NCBI GenBank assembly: GCA_009377395.1
Contig: WHUB01000010.1
Span: forward strand, 21,537-85,536
Length of the DNA: 64,000 bases
Direction of reading: 5' to 3'
DNA from: Actinophytocola sp.
Lineage (GTDB): Bacteria; Actinomycetota; Actinomycetes; Mycobacteriales; Pseudonocardiaceae
Part shown: piece after piece, positions 25,311 through 33,480 of the stretch
How the letters are laid out: each line of letters begins with the position of its first letter
How positions within the stretch are numbered: position 1 is the first letter of the stretch
Notes under the pieces: model-generated
Seen by the model: the letters and a program-made list of their open reading frames with translations, nothing else
The model's database searches: none
Told to the model about the DNA's origin: nothing
Position numbers and translations under genes: made by a program

Positions 25311-25832
25311 TCAGCTGGCGACGGAGAGGCGGCGGGATGCGCGGCGGCCGCGGTCCGGGACCGCGCCGAGGTGGCGGGTGAGGGCGAGGAAGGACGCGCC
25401 GATCTTGGTGATTTCGGCGGTCGGCTCGTACGGGCTGGCGAGGCCGGACGCCAGCGCGAGCATCCGCTGCTCCGCCTCGGCCGCAGGCAGCAGCGCACCG
25501 GGGTGGGTCTCGATCCCGGCGTCGAGTACCGCGCGCAGCGTGGCGTGCTCGGTCGCCGTCTGCCGCCATGCCGCCCCGACCCGGTCGGGCAGGTCGGTAT
25601 CGACATCGGGGTCGTGACCGTCCTCCGGCGCGGCGGCCACCGCGCGGAGCTGTCCGCCCAGCAGCAGGATCCATCGGTAGTACAGCGCGAGCAACAGCTG
25701 CTGCTCGGTGCCGAAGAGTTCGGCGGCGCGCTCGATCTCGGCGAAGGGCAGCTGACCGTCGCCCTCGCGCGCGGCGCGGCTGATGACATCGCGCAGCACA
25801 TCTCGGCGCGCGTAATAATCGTTCCAGCTCAT
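25311..25832 (-). CDS. Conserved hypothetical protein, mostly helical
   Basis: 173 residues, not recognised. No signal peptide, membrane segment or metal motif. It is predicted to be largely alpha-helical (MSWNDYYARRDVLRDVI, LFGTEQQLLLALYYRWILLLGGQL, ATLRAVLDAGIE) with an acidic middle (PEDGHDPDVDTDLP) and a basic tail (RGRRASRRL). ATG 25832 is chosen because codons further up are of non-coding character. Its stop abuts repeat array A. It stands alone between lipB's SDR neighbour and the second SDR, in the stretch that separates lipB from lipA. Confidence 0.6.
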   Translation of the reverse strand: MSWNDYYARRDVLRDVISRAAREGDGQLPFAEIERAAELFGTEQQLLLALYYRWILLLGGQLRAVAAAPEDGHDPDVDTDLPDRVGAAWRQTATEHATLRAVLDAGIETHPGALLPAAEAEQRMLALASGLASPYEPTAEITKIGASFLALTRHLGAVPDRGRRASRRLSVAS

Positions 25833-26087
25833 AACTGTTCCCCAAAAGTGACGCACAGCATGGAAAGGGTCATTCTGTGACCCACCACATGACTGTGGCA
25901 TTGTCAGACGGAATTGGATGTCCGGACTGCCTCGAAACTACCATGACCGGCCCGGATCCCGCCGGTATGTGAGCTGTGACGGTCGCGACAAAGCCAGGTC
26001 GACGCTGCCGGAATAGTGTTTCGCGACTATTTCCCAAAAATGTGAACGCGCGATTTACGGCAGGTTATCGTTTTCTTTTCGCCGGTG
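25833..26087. other. Intergenic region, AT-richer than surroundings
   Basis: 255 bases without a convincing gene. The right half (26010-26085) is markedly AT-rich for this genome and holds an imperfect hairpin, GGAATAGT at 26010-26017 against ACTATTTCC at 26026-26034. It probably carries the promoter of the gene starting at 25832 and the 3' end of the SDR ending at 26088. No operator was recognised. Confidence 0.4.
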
Positions 26088-26780
26088 TCACGCCTTGCCG
26101 TAGACCGGCACGTGCGCGCCGCTGACGACGCCCGAATCGCCCGAACACAGAAACAGCAGCACACGCCCGATTTCGGCGGGGGAGACCCAGTTGGTGTAAT
26201 CGGCGTTGGGCTGGCTCGCCCGGTTCGCCGGGGTGTCGATGACGCTCGGCAGCACCGCGTTGACGCGCACGTTGTCGCGCTTGTACTCGGCGGCCATGGC
26301 GTCCACAAGGGACAGTACGGCGGCCTTGCCGGTGATGTAGCCCGCCGCGCCGGAGAACGGCTTCAGCGCTGCCCGGCTCGACACGCACGCGATCGAGCCG
26401 CCGCCGTTCTCGATGAGATGCGGCAGCGCCGCCTGGCTGGTCAGGTACGTCGGCCGCAGGTTGAGCCGGAGCTGCTGCTCGAACTCGGCCACGTCGGTCT
26501 CGTGCACCCGCCCGCCCATCGCGAAGCCGCCGACGAGGTTCACCACTGCTCGCAGCGGCGCCTCGTCGTCGGCCGCGGCCTGCTTGGCCGCCTGCTGGGC
26601 GTCGGCGGCCTCGAACAGGTCCGCCCGCACGGTGTGCAGGTTCTCGTGCTCGGGCAGCCGGCCGAGCTCGTCCTCCGCCAGCCACGGCACGACGACGCGC
26701 CAGCCCGCGTCCAGGAACGCGGTGGTCACGCCCGTGCCGAGCCCGCCGCTGCCGCCGGTGATCAGTGCTGTCGTACCCAT
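26088..26780 (-). CDS. Short-chain dehydrogenase/reductase
   Basis: 230 residues; classical SDR with TGGSGGLG at residues 8-15, NLVGGFAMGG, catalytic Ser in ACVSSRAA and YITGKAA (Tyr-x3-Lys). The C-terminus (NWVSPAEIGRVLLFLCSGDSGVVSGAHVPVYG) is typical of the FabG-like branch. ATG 26780 gives the usual short lead into the first strand; ATG 26792 in the same frame is possible and would leave only 8 bases after lipB. Transcription with lipB is likely. Substrate unknown. Confidence 0.8.
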   Translation of the reverse strand: MGTTALITGGSGGLGTGVTTAFLDAGWRVVVPWLAEDELGRLPEHENLHTVRADLFEAADAQQAAKQAAADDEAPLRAVVNLVGGFAMGGRVHETDVAEFEQQLRLNLRPTYLTSQAALPHLIENGGGSIACVSSRAALKPFSGAAGYITGKAAVLSLVDAMAAEYKRDNVRVNAVLPSVIDTPANRASQPNADYTNWVSPAEIGRVLLFLCSGDSGVVSGAHVPVYGKA

Positions 26781-26800
26781 TGGCGCCCCCATGGTGGTCG

Positions 26801-27541
26801 TCAGCTTCGCGTCGGTGTGGCCTCGGCTGCCTGCTCCTCGTCCTGGCCGGGCAGCCAGCGGTCGTCGCTGACCGGCAGGTCGCCGTCGAGCGCGGCGAGC
26901 ACGGCGTCCCGCGCCACCGGCAGCACCTCGGCCACCGTGACGTCCCTGCCCAGCTCGGCCGACAGCGACGTCACCCCGGCGTCGACGATGCCACAGGGCA
27001 CGATCCTGCCGAACGCGCCGAGATCGGCGTTGCAGTTGATCTCGAACCCGTGCATGGTGACGCCGCGTTGCACCCGGATGCCGATCGCGGCGATCTTGCG
27101 CGCCGGTCGCATGCCGTCGGCGGGCAGCCACACGCCGCTGCGCCCGCGCACCCGGCCGGTGGTGACGCCGAACGAGGCGCAGACGTCGATCAGCCCCTCC
27201 TCGAGCCGCCGCACGAAGTCGACGACGTCGATCGGGTCGGTCAGCTTGACGATCGGGTACCCGACGAGCTGGCCGGGACCGTGCCAGGTGATCTTGCCGC
27301 CGCGGTCGACGTCGATCACCGGGGTGCCGTCGAGCGGTCGTTCGTGGGCCTCGGTGCGCTTGCCCGCCGTGTACACCGACGGGTGTTCGAGCAGCAACAT
27401 GGTGTCGCGGCCGGCGCCGTCGGCCCGGGCCGACGCCAGCTCGCGCTGCCGCTCCCATGCCTCGGTGTAGTCGATGGTGCCGACGGACAGGACCTCGACC
27501 GGGTCGGTGGCCGCGCGGCAGCTGGATCGTGCGTTGCTCAC
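26801..27541 (-). CDS. lipB: Octanoyl-[acyl-carrier-protein]:protein N-octanoyltransferase
   Basis: 246 residues. LipB moves octanoate from ACP to the lysine of lipoyl domains, providing LipA's substrate. Catalytic Cys183 ([13 protein letters not shown]) and Lys149 (RKIAAIGIR) are present, with the substrate-loop [16 protein letters not shown] (81-95). The last 20 residues form a charged tail beyond the usual end. GTG 27541 has no ribosome site and lies 7 bases after a TAGCCT -10 element, so its mRNA may be leaderless. Its natural target, the E2 protein, is 1 kb upstream on the same strand. Confidence 0.95.
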   Translation of the reverse strand: MSNARSSCRAATDPVEVLSVGTIDYTEAWERQRELASARADGAGRDTMLLLEHPSVYTAGKRTEAHERPLDGTPVIDVDRGGKITWHGPGQLVGYPIVKLTDPIDVVDFVRRLEEGLIDVCASFGVTTGRVRGRSGVWLPADGMRPARKIAAIGIRVQRGVTMHGFEINCNADLGAFGRIVPCGIVDAGVTSLSAELGRDVTVAEVLPVARDAVLAALDGDLPVSDDRWLPGQDEEQAAEATPTRS

Positions 27542-27548
27542 GCTGCTG

Positions 27549-27554
27549 AGGCTA
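27549..27554 (-). promoter_or_regulatory. Candidate -10 element of lipB
   Basis: TAGCCT on the minus strand, 7 bases before the lipB GTG. Spacing fits a leaderless transcript. The -35 region is not clear. Confidence 0.4.
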
Positions 27555-27654
27555 CCAAGAAGACCGAAAGCAAGCGGGCTGGCACATTGGCATGACCTGC
27601 CAGTTCGGCTTGGTTTCGGTCGGATTGGTATCTACCGGCACAGTCCTCGTCGTG

Positions 27655-28533
27655 TCACGCCGCGTCGGCGAGCGCGGTGCCGAGGTCGGCATGCCGGAAC
27701 TCGAAGCCCGCATCGGTCAGCTTCGCAGGCATCGCGCGCTGACCGGCCAGCAGCATCTCGTCGGCCGCGTCGCCGAGCACGACGCGCAGCGCGGCCCCGG
27801 GGGCGAACCACGGCGCCGGTCGGCCGACGGCCCGGCCGAGCGCGGTGGTGAACTCGCGGTTGGTGACCGGGCGCGGCGCGCACATGTTGACCGGCCCGCT
27901 CACCTCGTCATGCTCGATCAGGAACCGGATCGCCGCGACCACGTCCGGCAGCGAGATCCACGGCATGAACTGCCTGCCGTCGCCGAGCCTGCCGCCGAGG
28001 CCGAGCCGGAACTGTGGCTTGAGCAGCCGCAGCATCCCGCCCGGCCCGAGCACTGGCCCGTTGCGCAGCAGCACCACGCGCGCGCCCGCGTCTCGGGCGT
28101 GCGCGGTCGCGCCCTCCCAGTCGGCGCACACCTCGGCCAGGAACCCGGCGCCCTGGCCCGCCCGCTCGTCCACGGTGACGTCCCCGGTGTCGCCGTAGAA
28201 GTTGATGCCGGACGCGCTCAGCAGCGCGGGCACGCCGTGGCGGGCGACGGCGTCGGCGAGCACCTCGGTCGGCTCGATGCGGCTGTCTCTGATCGCCTGC
28301 TTGCGCGCGGCGCTCCAGCGGCCGATCAGGGACGAGCCGCACAGGTTGACCACGGCGTCGACGCCGTCCAGCGCCTTCGGGTCGATGCTGCCCGCGGGCG
28401 GGTTCCAGGCGAACTCGTCGGCTGTCGCCGCCGATCTGCGCACCAGCCTGCGCACCTCGTGCCCGGCCTTGGCGAGCTCGGGCACGAGCGCGCTGCCGAT
28501 GAACCCGGATGCCCCCGCGATCGCGATCCGCAT
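27655..28533 (-). CDS. TIGR01777/SDR39U1-type epimerase
   Basis: 292 residues. NAD(P)-binding extended SDR with GASGFIGSALVPEL at residues 7-20, VDAVVNLCGSSL near 65 and the family marker RxGxVLGPGGGML-like stretch (LRNGPVLGPGGMLRLL). The C-terminal DUF1731 region (PAPWFAPGAALRVVLGD and LTDAGFEFRHADL) is complete. This family is widespread and its substrate is unknown. In M. tuberculosis the orthologue (Rv2216) sits between lipB and the E2 gene, as here. ATG 28533 follows the E2 stop at 28549 by 15 bases. Confidence 0.88.
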   Translation of the reverse strand: MRIAIAGASGFIGSALVPELAKAGHEVRRLVRRSAATADEFAWNPPAGSIDPKALDGVDAVVNLCGSSLIGRWSAARKQAIRDSRIEPTEVLADAVARHGVPALLSASGINFYGDTGDVTVDERAGQGAGFLAEVCADWEGATAHARDAGARVVLLRNGPVLGPGGMLRLLKPQFRLGLGGRLGDGRQFMPWISLPDVVAAIRFLIEHDEVSGPVNMCAPRPVTNREFTTALGRAVGRPAPWFAPGAALRVVLGDAADEMLLAGQRAMPAKLTDAGFEFRHADLGTALADAA

Positions 28534-28548
28534 CTGACTACCGTGCCG

Positions 28549-30381
28549 CTACAGCCCGAGCTCCGACTCGAACGCGCCCTCCTGCAACCGCTGCTTGATG
28601 GTGGTCAGGAAGCGGCCCGCGTCGGCGCCGTCGACCAGCCGGTGGTCGTAGGTCAGCGCGAGATACGCCATCGACCGGATCGAAATGGTGTCGTTGCCAT
28701 CGTGGTCGGTGATCACCACCGGCCGCTTCACCACCGCGCCGACGCCGAGGATGCCCGACTGCGGCTGGTTGATGATCGGCGTGTCGAACAACGCGCCGTT
28801 GCTGCCGAGGTTGGTGATGGTGAACGTGCCGCCGGACAGCTCGTCGGGCTTGATCTTGTTGGTGCGGGTGCGTTCGGCGATGTCGGCGATGCCGTGCGCC
28901 AGCCCGGCCAGGTTCAGATCACCCGCGTTGTGCAGCACCGGCGAGATCAGGCCCTTGTCGGTGTCGACGGCGATGGCGAGGTGCTCGTCGTCGAAGTAGG
29001 TGATCTGCTTGGCCTCTTCGTCGAGGTAGGCGTTGACGTTCGGGTGCTGCTTGAGCGCCTCGACGGTCGCCTTCGCGAAGAACGGCAGGAACGTCAGCTT
29101 GACGCCTTCCCGCTGCTGGAACTGCGCCTTCGCCCTGTCACGCAGCCGCGCGATCTTGGTGACGTCGACCTCGTGCACCTGGGTGAGCTGCGCCGACCCC
29201 TGCAACGACTCCTTGGTGCGCTTGGCGATGGTCAGCCGGATCCGGTTGGCGGTCTGCGTCGTGCCGCGCAGCCCGGAGGTGTCCGGAGCGCTCGGCGCTG
29301 CCTGCGATGGCGCAGCGGGCGCGGCCGGTGCCGCAGGCGCGCTCGGCTCGGCGGGCGCGCTCGGCGCCGCCTCCTCGGCAGGGGGTGCCTGCTGCGACTG
29401 CTGGGCCTCGACCGCGGCCATGACGTCCTGCTTGCGGATGCGTCCGCCGACGCCGCTGCCGTTGAGCGAGTTCAGGTCGATGTCATGCTCGGCGGCGAGC
29501 TTGCGCACCAGCGGCGTGACGTACGGCGACTTCTTGTCGCCGTCCCCGGCCGGCTCCTCCGGCGCGGCGTGCCGTGGCGGCGCCTGCTCCTGCGGGGCGG
29601 GCTGCGACTGGGCGGGCTGCGGCGGTGCCGATTGCTGCGGCGGGGCCGGCGCCTCCTCCTGCTGCGGCGCGGGAGCGGCCTGCTGCTGCGGGGCGGGCTG
29701 CTGCGGCTCGGCGGGCGCCTGCTGCGCCGATGCGTCCCCGATCAGGGCGAGCTGCCCGCCGACCTCGACGGTCTCGTCCTCGCCGACGCTCAGCTCGAGC
29801 ACCGTGCCCGCCACCGGCGACGGCACCTCGGTGTCGACCTTGTCGGTCGAGATCTCCAGCAGCGGCTCGTCGACCGCGACCGTGTCGCCGACCTGCTTGA
29901 GCCACCGGGTCACGGTGCCTTCGGTGACGCTCTCACCCAGCTCGGGCAGCGTCACCGGGGTGCCGCCGCTGCTGCTGGGCTGTGGCGCGGCGGCCGGGGC
30001 CGGCTCCTGCTGCGGCGCGGGCTCAGGCTGGGCGGGGGCCTCCTGCTGCGGGGCAGGCGCCTCCTGCTGCTGCTGCGCCGGTGCCTCGACGGCGGGGGCG
30101 GCCTGCTGCGGCGCGGGCTGCTCCGCCTCGGCGCCGCCGCCGGAGCCGTCGTCGATCACGGCCAGCTCGGCGCCGACCTCGATCGTCTCGTCCTCCTTGG
30201 CGACGATCCGCGCGACCGTGCCTGCCACGGGGGACGGCACCTCGGTGTCGACCTTGTCGGTCGAGATCTCCAGTAGCGGCTCGTCGACCGCGACCGTGTC
30301 ACCCTCTTGCTTCAACCACCGGGTGACGGTTCCCTCCGTGACGCTCTCACCGAGTTCCGGCAATGTGACGGAGAAGGCCAT
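28549..30381 (-). CDS. sucB: Dihydrolipoamide acyltransferase (E2) of a 2-oxoacid dehydrogenase complex
   Basis: 610 residues. Two lipoyl domains (about 1-80 and 139-219) carry [13 protein letters not shown] with lipoyl-lysines at 43 and 181; Ala/Pro/Gln-rich linkers follow each. A peripheral-subunit-binding domain ([16 protein letters not shown]...GRIRKQDV) lies near 300-335, then the catalytic domain (375-610) ends with [12 protein letters not shown], the HxxxDG active site. The gene is called sucB by annotation habit, but in mycobacteria the orthologue (DlaT, Rv2215) serves pyruvate dehydrogenase. The two lipoyl modules are nearly identical in DNA, 414 bases apart. ATG 30381 is behind AGGAGTC. 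Lpd lies just upstream. Confidence 0.93.
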   Translation of the reverse strand: MAFSVTLPELGESVTEGTVTRWLKQEGDTVAVDEPLLEISTDKVDTEVPSPVAGTVARIVAKEDETIEVGAELAVIDDGSGGGAEAEQPAPQQAAPAVEAPAQQQQEAPAPQQEAPAQPEPAPQQEPAPAAAPQPSSSGGTPVTLPELGESVTEGTVTRWLKQVGDTVAVDEPLLEISTDKVDTEVPSPVAGTVLELSVGEDETVEVGGQLALIGDASAQQAPAEPQQPAPQQQAAPAPQQEEAPAPPQQSAPPQPAQSQPAPQEQAPPRHAAPEEPAGDGDKKSPYVTPLVRKLAAEHDIDLNSLNGSGVGGRIRKQDVMAAVEAQQSQQAPPAEEAAPSAPAEPSAPAAPAAPAAPSQAAPSAPDTSGLRGTTQTANRIRLTIAKRTKESLQGSAQLTQVHEVDVTKIARLRDRAKAQFQQREGVKLTFLPFFAKATVEALKQHPNVNAYLDEEAKQITYFDDEHLAIAVDTDKGLISPVLHNAGDLNLAGLAHGIADIAERTRTNKIKPDELSGGTFTITNLGSNGALFDTPIINQPQSGILGVGAVVKRPVVITDHDGNDTISIRSMAYLALTYDHRLVDGADAGRFLTTIKQRLQEGAFESELGL

Positions 30382-30436
30382 CGCTGTTGACTCCTCAAGA
30401 CGTTAGGGACTGGACGGGGTTGTCGGCGGCTCGGCG

Positions 30437-31810
30437 TCAGCCGTGGACGTGCAGGGGTTTGCCCGCGAGCGCGAGGTGGGCCTCGCCGAGCGCCTCGGTC
30501 TGGGTCGGGTGGGCGTGGATCAGCGGCGCGACGTCCTCGGGGAAGGCTTCCCAGTTGTAGATGAGCTGGGCCTCGCCGATGAGCTCGCCGACGCGGTCGC
30601 CGACGAGGTGCAGGCCGACGACGGGGCCGTCCGGCGCCTTGACGAGCTTGATGGCCCCGGAGGTCTTGAGGATCTGGCTCTTGCCGTTGCCGCCGAGGTC
30701 GTAGGTGAAGGTGGTGACCTCGGAGCCGTACTGCTCCTTGGCCTCGTCCTCGGTCAGCCCGACCGAGGCGACCTCGGGGTGCGAGTAGGTGACGCGGGGG
30801 ATGCCCGCCTCGTCGATCGGGGTCGGGTTCAGCCCCGCGATGTCCTCGGCGACGAAGATCCCCTGCGCGAAGCCGCGGTGCGCGAGCTGCAGGCCGGCCA
30901 CGATGTCGCCGACCGCGTACACGCCGTCCAGGTTGGTGCGCAGCCGGTCGTCGGTGGTGACGAGCCCGCGCTCCATCTGCACCCCGGCCTCCTCGAAGCC
31001 GTGGCCCGCGGTGTTCGGGCCCCGCCCGACCGCGACGAGCAGCAGGTCGGCCTCCAGCGTCTCGCCGGACTCGAGCGACACCGCGACGCCGTTCTCGTCC
31101 TGGGTGGCGCCGGTGAACTTCACCCCGGTCTTGAACGCGATCTTGCGACGGCGGAACGCCCGCTCGAGCTGCTTGGAGGCGAACTCGTCCTCGTTGGGCA
31201 CCAGCCGGGGCAGCGCCTCGACGATGGTCACGTCGGCGCCGAACGACGCCCACACGCTGGCGAACTCGACGCCGATCACGCCGCCGCCGAGCACCACGAC
31301 GCGCTCGGGCACGTAGTCGAGCCCCAGCGCCTGCTCGCTGGCGATGATCCGCCCGCCCAGCTCGAGGTCGGGCAGCGTCTTGGAGTAGGAGCCGGTGGCC
31401 AGCAGCACGTGCTTGCCGATGTAGCGGGTGCCGTTGACGTCGACCGTGTTCGGCCCGACGAACGTGCCCGCGCCCTCGACCAGCGTCACCTCGTGGGCCT
31501 TCGCGAGCCCTTGCAGGCCCTTGTGCAGCCGGGAGACGATGCCGTCCTTGTACTTGTTCACCCCGGCCATGTCGATGCCCTCGAAGACCGTCTTGACCCC
31601 GAACGACTCGCCGTCGCGGGCGGAGTCGGCGACTTCGGCCGCGTGCAGCAGCGCCTTGGTCGGGATGCAGCCTCGGTGCAGGCAGGTCCCGCCCAGCTTG
31701 TCCTTTTCCACCAGGATCACGGACAATCCCAGCTCTGCTGCGCGGAACGCCGCGGCATAGCCGCCCGAACCGCCACCCAGGATCACGAGGTCGGCGGACG
31801 TCTCGGTCAC
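30437..31810 (-). CDS. lpdA: Dihydrolipoyl dehydrogenase (E3)
   Basis: 457 residues. FAD loop GGGSGGY (12-18), redox pair Cys43/Cys48 (GGTCLHRGCIPTK), NAD loop LGGGVIGVEFAS near 185, second FAD motif GVYAVGDI near 310 and the C-terminal HAHPTQTEA His-Glu dyad. It reoxidises lipoamide on the E2 encoded 55 bases downstream. First gene of the lpd-E2-epimerase group, facing away from the small gene at 32005 across a 194-base divergent region. Family length is normal. Confidence 0.95.
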   Translation of the reverse strand: MTETSADLVILGGGSGGYAAAFRAAELGLSVILVEKDKLGGTCLHRGCIPTKALLHAAEVADSARDGESFGVKTVFEGIDMAGVNKYKDGIVSRLHKGLQGLAKAHEVTLVEGAGTFVGPNTVDVNGTRYIGKHVLLATGSYSKTLPDLELGGRIIASEQALGLDYVPERVVVLGGGVIGVEFASVWASFGADVTIVEALPRLVPNEDEFASKQLERAFRRRKIAFKTGVKFTGATQDENGVAVSLESGETLEADLLLVAVGRGPNTAGHGFEEAGVQMERGLVTTDDRLRTNLDGVYAVGDIVAGLQLAHRGFAQGIFVAEDIAGLNPTPIDEAGIPRVTYSHPEVASVGLTEDEAKEQYGSEVTTFTYDLGGNGKSQILKTSGAIKLVKAPDGPVVGLHLVGDRVGELIGEAQLIYNWEAFPEDVAPLIHAHPTQTEALGEAHLALAGKPLHVHG

Positions 31811-32004
31811 GGTCTCAACTCCTGTCGTAGAGCTCGCTCGTCGGTTGTGGTTGGGCCACCGGCCAAGGGGTTCGCGGCGGCGGCCTTGACTTGCTTCACC
31901 TCATCTTGTCATCACGCCTGCCACGCTTGCGAGTTAGCCGGACTCCCGCGTCGTGCGTTACGGCACAATGATCGTGTACGACCGGATGAACAGAGGTGGT
32001 CGGA

Positions 32005-32349
32005 GTGGGGCTGTTCGACTCGATACGACGACGCCGCAAAGGGACGCTGCGGCAGTCGACCTCGGCCGACGTGACGCACCTCGACGAATGGGCCGGCGCG
32101 CGGCGCGGCGTCGAGGCATACGTCGAGCCGCGCACGACCGTCACCGAGACGACGGTGGTGCTCATCGCGCACGACGGCGAGTGGACCCGCCGCCGGATCG
32201 GCAGCCTCGAGGCGGCGCAGAGGTTCGGCAGCAAGAGGTCCATCCCGGTCTACGAGGTCGCGAAGGTCGGCTATCCGCAACGCATGCGCGACTACACCGA
32301 GCGCCAGAAAATCATGCAACGGCGTAAGCGCGAAGCGGGAGAAGCCTAA
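32005..32349 (+). CDS. Small conserved hypothetical protein
   Basis: 114 residues, not recognised. Basic N-terminus (GLFDSIRRRRKG), then a compact region with HLDEWAGARRGVEAYVEPRTTVTETTVVLIAHDGEWTRRR and a basic helical tail (QRMRDYTERQKIMQRRKREAG). No cysteines, signal peptide or membrane segment, so probably a soluble cytoplasmic protein. GTG 32005 is preferred because AGAGGTGG lies 5 bases upstream; the GTG three codons earlier has no ribosome site. Its stop overlaps the convergent SMI1-like gene by 4 bases. Confidence 0.65.
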   Translation: MGLFDSIRRRRKGTLRQSTSADVTHLDEWAGARRGVEAYVEPRTTVTETTVVLIAHDGEWTRRRIGSLEAAQRFGSKRSIPVYEVAKVGYPQRMRDYTERQKIMQRRKREAGEA

Positions 32350-33470
32350 CGCCACGCCGACCCGGGATCGGCCCCGGCATGGCTACCGCCGAGTAGCGCG
32401 AGATGCGCGTCGAGCAGCGCACGAAAGCTCGGGTGCGTCGTCGAGCCGAGCCCGGGATCGGCCTCGACGACCAGCCAGCCGTGGCGCGGCACCAGCGTGA
32501 CGACGCCGTACTCGGTGCGCTCGCTGATGACCACGACCCCGTTGTCGGCGGCGTGCAGCTCGTCGGCGCGCAACAGCCGGGGGAGGACGACGTCGGCGGG
32601 CAGGCCGTCGCTCGCGGCGAGGAAGGCGCGGTAGTCGTCGGGCAGCCGGCGGCCGATACGCCGCTCGGCGGCGGCGATGGCCTCCGGCATCGCGGCCGGT
32701 TGCCGGGGCGGTGGCGGTTCGTCTGGGTCCGCGTGCCGGGCCGTCAGGATGCGTTCGACCAGCTCGGCCATCGGCACGTCCTCGGCCGGTGCCGGGTCAC
32801 GCAGACGCAGCGCCGCCAGCAGCTCACCGGCCACCTCCTCGGGCCAGCCGTCGGGCACGCCGAGCGGCTCCGCGAGCGCACCCTCGGCCAGCAGCGGCGC
32901 GAGCCTGCCGCAACCCGCGAGCTGCGCCACCTTCGGCCGGGGACCCGCCTTGGCGACCCATTCCGCGAGCAGCCTGTGGACCCCGGCCATGTCTGCCGCG
33001 TCGTCGGCCCTCGCCGCGAGCCGCTTCAGCGGGTCCGGCTCCGCCGTCGCCTGCCGCACCAGCCCCTCGGCGGCGCGGGCCGCCGCCGACGAGCCGAAGT
33101 CCGGCGCGATGGGGGAGTCGGCGCGGTCGAGCCAGCGCCGATGCGTGCGTGCCTCGGCTTCGGCGTCCAACGGCGGCAGGCCCCGCGTCCACGCCGGGAC
33201 GACCTGCCGCGCCGCGTGCAGCTGCGCGCAGCCGCGCGCGGTGGCGTCGTCGGCGAGCAGGTCGGTGGCGGGCAGCTCGGTCACCGCCAGCCACCGCTCG
33301 CACAGCCGGTCCGCGGCCGCCGCGCCGCCGACGCAGCTCAGCAGCAGCGCCGCGTCCCCGATGACGGCGCCGTGCGTGGCCGGAGGCCCCAGCAGCAGGT
33401 CCGCGACGCAGGCCTCGGCGTAGGCCCTCGGCTCGAACCGACGCCCCAGCTCACCGAACCCGCCCAGCAT
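32346..33470 (-). CDS. SMI1/KNR4-domain protein
   Basis: 374 residues. Residues about 1-260 are helical, with Ala-rich stretches and a region resembling HEAT-like repeats (LAEWVAKAGPRPKVAQLAGCG...). The C-terminal 110 residues match the SMI1/KNR4 (SUKH) fold: IAAAERRIGRRLPDDYRAFLAASDGLPAD followed by the strand-rich ISERTEYGVVTLV. SUKH proteins are often immunity proteins to nuclease toxins, but single-copy ones of this size also have unknown housekeeping roles; no toxin gene is near. Ends 10 bases from the pepA stop, both on the minus strand. Confidence 0.7.
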   Translation of the reverse strand: MLGGFGELGRRFEPRAYAEACVADLLLGPPATHGAVIGDAALLLSCVGGAAAADRLCERWLAVTELPATDLLADDATARGCAQLHAARQVVPAWTRGLPPLDAEAEARTHRRWLDRADSPIAPDFGSSAAARAAEGLVRQATAEPDPLKRLAARADDAADMAGVHRLLAEWVAKAGPRPKVAQLAGCGRLAPLLAEGALAEPLGVPDGWPEEVAGELLAALRLRDPAPAEDVPMAELVERILTARHADPDEPPPPRQPAAMPEAIAAAERRIGRRLPDDYRAFLAASDGLPADVVLPRLLRADELHAADNGVVVISERTEYGVVTLVPRHGWLVVEADPGLGSTTHPSFRALLDAHLALLGGSHAGADPGSAWR

Positions 33471-33480
33471 GCGGCGGCGG

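Noticed and set aside
26010..26040. Hairpin at 26010-26034 as a terminator
   Set aside because: The T-run precedes the stem in the direction of transcription of the minus-strand gene, and the stem has a bulge.
25833..26087. A gene in the AT-rich gap before the second SDR
   Set aside because: Short frames there lack coding bias, start signals and homology.
27592..30276. A plus-strand open frame of about 890 codons opposite the epimerase and E2 genes
   Set aside because: It mirrors the Ala/Pro/Gln linkers of E2 as Gly/Leu/Arg repeats and has no independent support.
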